A stretch of 45,341 nt of DNA from an uncultured Christensenellaceae bacterium (lineage in GTDB: Bacteria; Bacillota; Clostridia; Christensenellales; Aristaeellaceae), in the NCBI GenBank assembly GCA_905234985.1, contig CAJOJQ010000035.1:1-45341 (forward strand), given 5' to 3'. Positions 1 through 6,563 of this stretch are shown piece after piece. A program made the translations under genes and the position numbers. The notes under the pieces are model-generated. The model saw only the letters and a program-made list of their open reading frames with translations. It searched no databases and had not been told where the DNA came from. How positions within the stretch are numbered: the stretch's first letter is position 1; every line of letters begins with the position of its first letter.

Positions 1-64
1 GCGCGGTTGACTTGTTGACAACCTTTTCTCTTCCCTTGCGGATCAACTGATTGATCGTTGGCAT
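1..64 (-). CDS. rpsL: 30S ribosomal protein S12, N-terminal fragment (runs off window)
   Basis: The minus strand starts with ATG at 64 and reads MPTINQLIRKGREKVVNKST up to the window edge, which is the N-terminus of ribosomal protein S12, a decoding-centre protein of the 30S subunit. An AGGAGGT ribosome binding site lies 6-7 nt upstream, on the plus strand at about 71-77. Only 21 codons are present, so the streptomycin-site loops cannot be inspected. The gene follows the L7Ae-like gene by 81 nt and is probably cotranscribed with it. In Firmicutes the order L7Ae-like, rpsL, rpsG, fusA is common. Confidence 0.93.
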   Translation of the reverse strand, partial: MPTINQLIRKGREKVVNKSTA

Positions 65-145
65 GGAAGCACCTCCTGATAATTTATCGGAGCCGGTTCA
101 ACGGTCTCCTCCTATAACATCCCCGCAACCCTCGGGAATATATAG

Positions 146-400
146 TCATTGTTGGTTCCTGTATACGGCGGCGGCGGCCGAGGGCACGTCCACCCGACAC
201 AGGGCGGCCAGTTCCTCCATGGTGGCTACCATCTGGAGAGGCACGTTTGCCTCCTTGGCGGCCTGCTCCACCGCGCCGCGGATCTGCGGCACGGCGTCCA
301 TGGCCAGGAAGACCGCTTCCGCCCGATCCTGCTTGATGGCCCGCAGCACCTGCCGCGCGCCGACCACGCGCAGAGCGCGTTTTTTCAGCCTCTCGGGCAT
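146..400 (-). CDS. L7Ae/L30e-family K-turn RNA-binding protein (YbxF/RplGB-like)
   Basis: The 84-residue product begins MPERLKKRALRVVGARQVLR and has the L7Ae/L30e/Gadd45-type alpha-beta-alpha pattern, including a VGARQVLRAI segment and EAVFLAMDAVPQI. Bacterial members bind kink-turn RNA and are associated with ribosomes. I chose ATG at 400, not the upstream in-frame ATG at 445, because GGAGGGA sits 6 nt before it and family members start at this point. It is followed by rpsL, the usual str-operon neighbour. Unusually, rpoC is not upstream: a DHHW protein gene is, so the operon has its own promoter here. Confidence 0.85.
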   Translation of the reverse strand: MPERLKKRALRVVGARQVLRAIKQDRAEAVFLAMDAVPQIRGAVEQAAKEANVPLQMVATMEELAALCRVDVPSAAAAVYRNQQ

Positions 401-463
401 TCCCGATCCCTCCGTCCTGCCGCACAGGAACAATGTTACCCGCATACGGCAGGCAACTGTACC

Positions 464-492
464 ATAATAGCATTGTCAACGCCTGTTGTCAA
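464..492 (-). promoter_or_regulatory. Sigma-A promoter for the L7Ae-rpsL operon
   Basis: On the minus strand, -35 TTGACA (487-492) and -10 TATTAT (464-469) are separated by 17 bp, about 60 nt upstream of the L7Ae start codon. A 7-1-7 perfect palindrome (482-496) covers the -35 box. Confidence 0.8.
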
Positions 493-505
493 CAGGTTTT
501 TCAAG

Positions 506-548
506 AAAAAAACGCCCGCCGCGAAAGAATTTCGCAAATTTGCGGACG
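506..548 (-). terminator. Rho-independent terminator of the DHHW/MBOAT operon
   Basis: On the minus strand CGTCCGC (542-548) pairs with GCGGGCG (513-519), enclosing an inner GCGAAA/TTTCGC hairpin, and a run of seven T follows. It lies about 65 nt after the stop codon at 611 and just before the L7Ae promoter. Confidence 0.7.
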
Positions 549-610
549 TGTGGCGTCTCAAAGCCGCTTCCTGTATCCATCCAGGGCCGAGGGAAGCAGC
601 AGCGCGGCGA

Positions 611-1705
611 TCAAAGCCCTGGCAGCAGCGCGATGGCGCGCCCGGTGGACAGCCCGTTCAATCCATAAACGCATAGGACGGCGTCTCCTTCACTGGTTTT
701 CACCGCTTCCACGATATCCCGCGTGAAGTATCGGGCGTCCACGGCCACGATACGCCGGTAATGCCGGCTCAGGGCAGGCAGAAGGGCGTTGGCGTAAGAA
801 TCCTTGATCACGAACAGGGTTTGATCCGGGGCCTGTTCGTTGTAAAGCTCCATCATTGGATGATTGCCGTAAAGCAGGGCGGCGTATTTGTCCCGTCCCG
901 CCACCGCTTCCCCATCCAGGATGCCGTTCTTTTCTTCCCCGGCTGCAGCGAGCTTCAAACCATCCTCCAAAGGCGAGCGAAACACGTCTCCTTTCAGCCA
1001 CGGCAGCGGGAAACGGGCGTAATAGCTGCCGAAAAAGCCGGGATAATCCTGATACGCTTCCTCCTTAAGCGGCTCCAGCCCCAGGGCATCGCACACCGCT
1101 AAATACCCGACCCGCGCGCCCGCCGCCGTCCAATGGTGATCCGTGCGGTAATAGAGCGGCTCGGACGCGCTTTCCTTTGCGGCGGTCAGCGCTGAAAGCA
1201 AAGGGATCACCGCCGTTTTCTCCCCTGCCGCTGCCAGCAGCGCTTCCTCGTCCGCCACGGGAACCCAGGCGGGCAGCGCTTCGGGGTATACGGCCGCCGC
1301 GGAGGGCACCGCCAGCAGGTACACGGGCAGGCCGGTCTTTTCCGCCAGTTCCTTCAAAGTCCCGGCATTCCGCTCCACGTTCCTTTCCTGCCAGCCGTCC
1401 GTCCGGTCAAACAACCTGCCGTCTTTGCCTAAGATCACGCCCTCCGTCGTCCGCTTGCCCAGCACCGCCTGGGAAGCCATATATACGGAGACAAAAGCGT
1501 CCCGCAGGGGCAATTGGTCGGCGGCATAGGTCTCCAGATCGTCCGTCCAGCGGCCATCCTGAAAGCCCGCCCAGGAAAAGGCGGGGAAAGAGGAGAGTAC
1601 CCGGTTCTCCAATTCGCTTTTATCCCGGTCGGGAAGCAGCGCCCCGCCGATGGCGATCGCAAGCAAAAGCGCCATCACAGCGCAGAAAACCGGCGCCTTT
1701 CGCAT
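611..1705 (-). CDS. DHHW-family AlgJ/AlgX-like SGNH protein (probable polysaccharide O-acetylation partner)
   Basis: A 364-residue protein with an N-terminal signal anchor (residues about 7-25). TDHHWT at about residue 187 is the hallmark Asp-His motif of the DHHW family and of AlgJ/AlgX acetyltransferases. KDSYAN at about residue 300 would hold the nucleophilic Ser. The known family moves acetyl groups outside the membrane onto exopolysaccharide or cell-wall glycan, receiving them from an MBOAT membrane protein. That MBOAT gene is directly upstream with a 15-nt gap, so the pair is an operon. GGGAGG lies 9-10 nt before ATG 1705. The acceptor polymer is unknown. Confidence 0.82.
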   Translation of the reverse strand: MRKAPVFCAVMALLLAIAIGGALLPDRDKSELENRVLSSFPAFSWAGFQDGRWTDDLETYAADQLPLRDAFVSVYMASQAVLGKRTTEGVILGKDGRLFDRTDGWQERNVERNAGTLKELAEKTGLPVYLLAVPSAAAVYPEALPAWVPVADEEALLAAAGEKTAVIPLLSALTAAKESASEPLYYRTDHHWTAAGARVGYLAVCDALGLEPLKEEAYQDYPGFFGSYYARFPLPWLKGDVFRSPLEDGLKLAAAGEEKNGILDGEAVAGRDKYAALLYGNHPMMELYNEQAPDQTLFVIKDSYANALLPALSRHYRRIVAVDARYFTRDIVEAVKTSEGDAVLCVYGLNGLSTGRAIALLPGL

Positions 1706-1720
1706 AGGCTCTCCCTCCCA

Positions 1721-3082
1721 TTAAAATCGGAAATACAGAAACGGATTGAAGGTGGACGCGGCAAGCGACGCGACAGAAAGCAGGAGCAGGGCAACCACGG
1801 CGGCAAACCGGAAAATCGGATATTTCCTGGCGAGCGTTTTCAAGCCCTCCACCGCCTTGGGAACGCAGAAAAGGATGGACAGCAGCAGCAAAACCGCGTA
1901 TTCGCGCAGCCAGAACAGGGCCTGGGGCGCGGCGCGGAAGCAGAACAGATCCTGGCAGTAGCGCCAGAATTCCCCCAGCCCGTCGGACACGAACAAGGCC
2001 CAGCCCAGCGCCGCGCAAAGCAGCGTGAGCAGCCTGCCCAAAAGCGCGGGCCTGATCCGCCGCTTTTTCAGCAAGAATTTTTCCACCGCCAGCCACACGA
2101 AGTACCAAAGGCCCCAGAGCAGGAACGTCCAGTCCGCCCCGTGCCAAAGGCCCGTCAGCAGCCACACCGTCAGCAGGTTCAGCGCTTCCCGGGCTTTTCC
2201 CCGCCTGCTGCCGCCCAAAGGAATATACACATAATCCCGGAACCATCCGCTGAGCGTTTTGTGCCACCGCCGCCAGAAATCCGTCACCGATACGGCGGCG
2301 TAGGGATGATCGAAATTCCGGGGGAAAGAAAAGCCTAACATCCTGCCCATGCCCACCGCCATGACGGAATAGCCCATGAAATCAAAATAGATCTGCAGGC
2401 TGTAAGCAATCAGGGAAAGCCAGGCGCAGGCCATATCGCCCGGAAACCCCCTGAGTTCCTTGAACATGGCCCCCAGTGGATTGGCCAGAAGTGTTTTGGC
2501 CCCCAAGCCCAAGGCAAAAAGCGCCATGCCGCCGTCCAGGGCGCGGGCGTCCGGCTTCCTTTTTATATGCAGCTGGCCGGACAGATCCTGATATCGCACG
2601 ATAGGCCCGGCGATCAATTGGGGAAAGAGGAACAGGAACGTGCCGAAGGCCACGGGGTCCTTTTCCGGTTTTACCGCGCCCCTGTACACGTCGATCAGGT
2701 AGCCCGCCGCCTGGAAGGTGAAAAAACTGATGCCCAGGGGCAGCGTCAGGTCCATCGCTCCGCTCCACCGTACCCCCACCGCGCCCAGGAAAAAGGCGGT
2801 GTATTTATAAAAAATCAGCGCGCCGAAGCTGCATGCCAGCCCCAGCGTCAGCCACAGGGCGCGCGTTCCCTTCTTTTCGCTTTTGCCCATCAGCAGCCCC
2901 AAGCCCCAGTCCGCAATGAGCAGCCCCAAAAACAGGGGCACCCGGCGAATATCGCCCCAGGCGTAAAACAGCAGGCTGGCAAGGAGCAAAAACGGGTTCT
3001 GCGCCCGCCGGGGCAGGAAATAATGAAGCAGGATCACAGCCGGAAAAAAATACAGCAGGAAAGTAAAGCTGGAAAAAACCAC
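1721..3082 (-). CDS. MBOAT-family membrane O-acyltransferase (AlgI/DltB-like)
   Basis: A polytopic 453-residue protein starting VVFSSFTFLLYFFPAV, the normal N-terminus of AlgI-type MBOATs. I chose the GTG start at 3082 because AGGAGG/AAGGAG lie just upstream and the longer reading frame to 3256 adds a non-membrane tail running across the promoter region. Family motifs are clear: DFWRRWHKTLSGWFRDYVYI, then LTGLWHGADW with the catalytic His at about residue 312. Known AlgI/PatA proteins pass acyl groups across the membrane to a periplasmic or surface transferase, here the following DHHW protein. DltB is unlikely because dltA, dltC and dltD are absent. Confidence 0.88.
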   Translation of the reverse strand: MVFSSFTFLLYFFPAVILLHYFLPRRAQNPFLLLASLLFYAWGDIRRVPLFLGLLIADWGLGLLMGKSEKKGTRALWLTLGLACSFGALIFYKYTAFFLGAVGVRWSGAMDLTLPLGISFFTFQAAGYLIDVYRGAVKPEKDPVAFGTFLFLFPQLIAGPIVRYQDLSGQLHIKRKPDARALDGGMALFALGLGAKTLLANPLGAMFKELRGFPGDMACAWLSLIAYSLQIYFDFMGYSVMAVGMGRMLGFSFPRNFDHPYAAVSVTDFWRRWHKTLSGWFRDYVYIPLGGSRRGKAREALNLLTVWLLTGLWHGADWTFLLWGLWYFVWLAVEKFLLKKRRIRPALLGRLLTLLCAALGWALFVSDGLGEFWRYCQDLFCFRAAPQALFWLREYAVLLLLSILFCVPKAVEGLKTLARKYPIFRFAAVVALLLLSVASLAASTFNPFLYFRF

Positions 3083-3124
3083 GGCTCCTTTTCCCTCCTT
3101 CCGGCTTTTTTGGCGCGCAAATCT

Positions 3125-3153
3125 ATTGTAATCTGTCGGCGCGGCACTGTCAA
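3125..3153 (-). promoter_or_regulatory. Sigma-A promoter for the MBOAT-DHHW operon
   Basis: Minus strand: -35 TTGACA (3148-3153), 17-bp spacer, -10 TACAAT (3125-3130), about 43 nt before the GTG start at 3082. It lies back to back with the promoter of the ATP-grasp gene. Confidence 0.8.
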
Positions 3154-3168
3154 GCCGGGAAACAAGCC

Positions 3169-3197
3169 TTGCATTGCCAGAAAAGATGGCGTATAAT
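3169..3197 (+). promoter_or_regulatory. Sigma-A promoter for the ATP-grasp gene
   Basis: Plus strand: -35 TTGCAT (3169-3174), 17-bp spacer, consensus -10 TATAAT (3192-3197), about 58 nt before ATG 3256. Confidence 0.78.
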
Positions 3198-3255
3198 GGG
3201 AGCGGTGGAAGGGGAACACTCCTTCCGCCGTCAATGTTTTTTTCGGAGGCATACA

Positions 3256-4266
3256 ATGAGCCGACTCTCCTATGTTTTCAAGCGTGTGGGCAAAATGGAT
3301 TTCGCCCGCATGCGGGACACCGCGCGCATGCTGCATAAAAAGACGGGCAAGCCCACCGCCTGGCTGCTGGCCGATATGGGCAAGTGCGCCCTCAAATACA
3401 ACGCGGGCTACATGGATTACAAAATCGCCGAAATGTACCGGCTGAACGACGCCCAGCGCCGCAGCGTGATCACCCGGGGCATCTCCAACGAGATCGTGCG
3501 CCGGATGAACGATAAGGCCTACTGGCACTATTTCGACGACAAGACCCAGTTCAACACCACGTTTGCCAAGTGGGTGCAGCGGGACTGGATCAAGTGCGAC
3601 GAAAGCATGACCCAGGAAGCCCTGAACAAATTCCTTTCCGATAAGGATCAGGTGATTTATAAGCCCCTGGAGGGGTCCAGCGGCCAGGGCATCGTGAAAT
3701 ACCAGCAGAAGGACTGGGAGGCAAACCCCGGCCTGTTCCGGGATCAGCTGCTGGAAAACGGCGACGGCATTTTGGAGGAAGTGGTGATCCAGCACCGGGA
3801 AATGTCCCGCATGTGCCCCACCTCCGTGAACACCGTGCGCATCGCCACCCTGTTAGGCGATAAAAAGGAAGGCATCGTGTATGCTTTCCTGCGCATCGGC
3901 AACGGCCGGGTGATGGACAACGTGGACTGCGGCGGCATGGCCGCGAGGGTGGATCTGGACACCGGCAAGCTGCTCACCGTGGGCGCGGACAAGTTAGGCA
4001 ACACCTACGAAAAGCACCCCATCACCGGCACGCCCATCATCGGTTTCCAAATCCCCTTCTTCGAGGAAGCCAAGGCCATGTGCATCGCCGCCATGCGGGT
4101 GGTACCCCAGGTGCGGTTCGTGGCCTGGGACGTGGCCATCACCGAGGACGGCCCCCGCTTTATCGAGGGCAATTCCTTCCCCAGCCACGCCGTGCCTCAG
4201 TTCGCCGCCCATTACCCGGACGGCATCGGCATTCTGCCGGAATTCAAAAAATTCCTGGATCTGTGA
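3256..4266 (+). CDS. Sugar-transfer-associated ATP-grasp protein
   Basis: The 336-residue protein starts MSRLSYVFKRVGKMDFARMR after CGGAGG. An upstream in-frame ATG at 3169 overlaps the promoter, so I rejected it. The central KPLEGSSGQGI loop and the C-terminal EDGPRFIEGNSFPS match the ATP-grasp fold of the ATPgrasp_ST family (PF14397), found with glycosyltransferases and surface polysaccharide genes. ATP-grasp enzymes ligate a carboxylate to an amine or thiol via an acyl phosphate. The substrate here is unknown. Divergence from the MBOAT pair suggests a cell-surface glycan role, which is inference. Confidence 0.8.
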   Translation: MSRLSYVFKRVGKMDFARMRDTARMLHKKTGKPTAWLLADMGKCALKYNAGYMDYKIAEMYRLNDAQRRSVITRGISNEIVRRMNDKAYWHYFDDKTQFNTTFAKWVQRDWIKCDESMTQEALNKFLSDKDQVIYKPLEGSSGQGIVKYQQKDWEANPGLFRDQLLENGDGILEEVVIQHREMSRMCPTSVNTVRIATLLGDKKEGIVYAFLRIGNGRVMDNVDCGGMAARVDLDTGKLLTVGADKLGNTYEKHPITGTPIIGFQIPFFEEAKAMCIAAMRVVPQVRFVAWDVAITEDGPRFIEGNSFPSHAVPQFAAHYPDGIGILPEFKKFLDL

Positions 4267-4401
4267 TTTTTTCCCGATTTTTTTACTGTTTCAGGAAGAA
4301 AACAGCCCCCGCATTCGTCTGTATAAGTGAAACGACGCCGCCGGTAATTCCTCCGGCGGTTTGCGTATAAGCGGAAGCATGACGGCCAAAGGAGTGATAC
4401 C

Positions 4402-6324
4402 ATGGATTTAATGAAAACCCTGCTCGTCTACATGATGCTGGTGGTAGGCGCGGCCACCGAAGCCAGCCCCGCCGCCACGCCGCCCCCGGCGTATCCCACG
4501 GCGACGCCGTTCGCCTATGTGACCGCCACGCCGTATTCCTTTATCACCCCCGCGCCCACGGCGGTTCCCACAGCCGTGCCCACCCTGACGCCTACCCCCG
4601 TCCCCACCGTGTACACCTCCCTGTACGTGGGCGACCGGGGCGAGGACGTGCGCAAGCTGCAGCGCAGGCTGGCCGAATTGGGCTACCTCACCGGCAAAAT
4701 CGACGGCATTTACGGCCAGAACACCAAGCGGGCCGTGGAACGCTTTCAATATTATAACGACCTGACGGCGGACGGCATCGCGGGCAAGGCCACACAGCGG
4801 GTGCTGTACGAAAGCCTTTCCGTGGTCACCGCCCCGCCGGACATCACGCCCGGCCCCACCCCCATGCCCACAACCCTGACGGGCGTGACCGTGCCCGTGT
4901 ACTATGTGGATCAGAACGGGCTGCTGATCAGCCGGGTGGATATGGTGTGCTACGACAGCGCCGTCATCTATGCCAACGACAGCAACGTGGGCGCGAACTA
5001 TACCCTCGTTTCGCCCGCCACGGTGGCGGTCACGGTGCGCAACGGCGTCGCCTCCCCCGCCTCCGTCACCTTCCGCTATCAGAAGGCCCCCACACCCACC
5101 CAGGCGCCCACCACAGTATCCGTGCCCGTTTATTACATGACCGACACCGGCGTGATCCTGAACCAGACCACCGCCTCCCTTCCCCGGAACGCGGTTTCCT
5201 ATGTGCCGGTCAACATGAGCCTGGTGCCGCTGCGCTACCAGCTGACCAGTTCCGCCAGCGTTGCCGTATCGGTGAGCTACGCGGGCACAGCCTCCCCCTC
5301 CAGTGTGATTTTCACCTTCCGCAACGTCACCCCCACCCCCGCGCCGGAAACCAGACAGGCCCAAATCCCCGTGCGGTACATGGATGAAAAGGGCCTCCTA
5401 CTCAATGAAACCATCGTCACCATCGCTTACGGCACAACCATTCCCGTTTACGCTTCCTCCGTTCTGGTGGACGGCAATTACCGGCTGGTGAGTCAGAATC
5501 CCGTGAGCGTGACGGTGAACGCCAAGGGCAAGGCCACCCCCTCCGTGGTGATCTTTACGTATTCCTATCAGGCCCCCACCGCCGTTCCCACGGCGAAGCC
5601 CACGCCTGTGCCCTCCCCGATTCCCACCATGATCCCCACGCCTACGCCCACCGCCGCGCCCACTGCCGGCCCGACGGCTGAACCCACGGCAGAGCCTACG
5701 GCTGAACCTACCGTCGAACCTACGGCGGAGCCCACAGCAGAGCCTACCGCTGAACCCACCGCGGAGCCTACCGCTGAACCCACACCTGAACCCACGCCTG
5801 AACCTACCATCGAACCCACCGCAGAGCCTACCGCTGAACCCACGCCTGAGCCTACCGCCGAACCCACCGCAGAGCCTACCGCTGAACCCACGCCTGAGCC
5901 TACCGCCGAACCCACAGCAGAGCCTACACCTGAACCTACAGTGGAACCCACAGCAGAACCCACCGCTGAACCTACCCAGCGGCCTGGGCCGACCCGGGGC
6001 GGCGGCACGGTGAACTATGGCGGCGCTCCCTATTCCGTGGATTGGTACCGGGATCAGAGCGGCAACTTCACAATCAGCCTGCACGACCTGGCAAGCGCGT
6101 TGGGCTGGACTTACGCCGGACCCGGCACATGGACCATCCTGAAGCATCAGGTGGAGATTTACTATGCCGACGGCGAAGTCTACACCCTGACCGTGGACGG
6201 CGTATCCCGCGCCAATAACGCCCTGGTCTGGCAGAACGATCTGTTCGTGGGCGAAGACTTCCTGAACGCCCTGAATCTTACGGTCCGCGTCCAGGACGAT
6301 ACGGCGATCCTGGAATCCAACTGA
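4402..6324 (+). CDS. Secreted proline-rich peptidoglycan-binding repeat protein
   Basis: A 640-residue exported protein. In order: signal peptide (about 1-22); short P/T linker; PG_binding_1 domain (about 74-138) with VGDRGEDVRKLQRRLAELGY; three about 75-residue MucBP-like repeats (about 159-230, 240-313, 325-393), each opening with a VPVYY-like strand and closing with VTFRYQ or VIFTY; P-T-A-E-P-T tract (about 426-525); and a C-terminal copper-amine-oxidase-N-like stalk domain (about 535-640, NFTISLHDLASALGWTY). AAGGAG precedes ATG by 9 nt. Likely role: wall-attached surface protein with a rigid spacer. There is no LPXTG, so attachment would be through the PG-binding domain. Function is otherwise unknown. 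Confidence 0.85.
   Translation: MDLMKTLLVYMMLVVGAATEASPAATPPPAYPTATPFAYVTATPYSFITPAPTAVPTAVPTLTPTPVPTVYTSLYVGDRGEDVRKLQRRLAELGYLTGKIDGIYGQNTKRAVERFQYYNDLTADGIAGKATQRVLYESLSVVTAPPDITPGPTPMPTTLTGVTVPVYYVDQNGLLISRVDMVCYDSAVIYANDSNVGANYTLVSPATVAVTVRNGVASPASVTFRYQKAPTPTQAPTTVSVPVYYMTDTGVILNQTTASLPRNAVSYVPVNMSLVPLRYQLTSSASVAVSVSYAGTASPSSVIFTFRNVTPTPAPETRQAQIPVRYMDEKGLLLNETIVTIAYGTTIPVYASSVLVDGNYRLVSQNPVSVTVNAKGKATPSVVIFTYSYQAPTAVPTAKPTPVPSPIPTMIPTPTPTAAPTAGPTAEPTAEPTAEPTVEPTAEPTAEPTAEPTAEPTAEPTPEPTPEPTIEPTAEPTAEPTPEPTAEPTAEPTAEPTPEPTAEPTAEPTPEPTVEPTAEPTAEPTQRPGPTRGGGTVNYGGAPYSVDWYRDQSGNFTISLHDLASALGWTYAGPGTWTILKHQVEIYYADGEVYTLTVDGVSRANNALVWQNDLFVGEDFLNALNLTVRVQDDTAILESN
5677..5976 (+). repeat. 12-bp tandem repeat tract (P-T-A-E-P-T coding)
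   Basis: About 25 copies of a degenerate 12-bp unit such as GCTGAACCCACC encode the four-residue unit A-E-P-T (also P-E-P-T and V-E-P-T). Synonymous variation between units shows that the protein pattern is kept while DNA copies drift. Confidence 0.9.
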
Positions 6325-6335
6325 AATAAGGAACG

Positions 6336-6387
6336 TTGAGGGCGCTGCCCTCAAACTCCCGCCGGGATGGACGTTCCACCCCATCCC
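6336..6387. repeat. Two short GC-rich hairpins after the stop codon
   Basis: TTGAGGGC (6336-6343) pairs with GCCCTCAA (6347-6354) over a 3-nt loop. Then GGGATGG (6364-6370) pairs with CCATCCC (6381-6387). This GAGGGC-GCT-GCCCTC pattern resembles dispersed REP-like intergenic hairpins seen in Clostridia genomes (from memory, not searched). Confidence 0.6.
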
Positions 6388-6415
6388 CCGCCACTTGTAA
6401 ACATAATTTCATTTG

Positions 6416-6480
6416 AAAACACACATCTTTCCGCTGTCACATGAATGATACCCATGTATCAGTGGGAAGATGTGTGTTTT
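6416..6480. terminator. Bidirectional terminator between convergent genes
   Basis: A 17-bp stem (6416-6432 with 6464-6480, one G-U pair) is followed by a T run on the plus strand and by TTTTC on the minus strand. Its 31-nt loop contains a smaller GATAC/GTATC hairpin. It separates the convergent surface-protein and P-type ATPase genes. Confidence 0.8.
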
Positions 6481-6509
6481 TACGTCAGGTCATGTCCACA
6501 GGTGCGGGT

Positions 6510-6553
6510 CCAGGGGCGTCATGCCCCTGGTGGGGTTTGGGGCAAAGCCCCAA
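6510..6553. repeat. REP-like double hairpin at the 3' end of the ATPase gene
   Basis: CCAGGGGC (6510-6517) pairs with GCCCCTGG (6523-6530). TTGGGGC (6537-6543) pairs with GCCCCAA (6547-6553). The two hairpins lie side by side, 10 bp after the ATPase stop codon. The motif looks like a dispersed Clostridia intergenic repeat, which needs a genome search to confirm. Confidence 0.6.
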
Positions 6554-6563
6554 CGTCTCCCTC

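Noticed and set aside
1514..2338. 274-codon plus-strand frame
   Set aside because: It is antisense to the MBOAT and DHHW genes, with low-complexity Gln/Arg composition and no family match.
5568..6008. Minus-strand reading frame rich in VGSAVGS
   Set aside because: It is the antisense of the P-T-A-E-P-T repeat tract. The 12-bp periodicity keeps it open, and it has no ribosome binding site.
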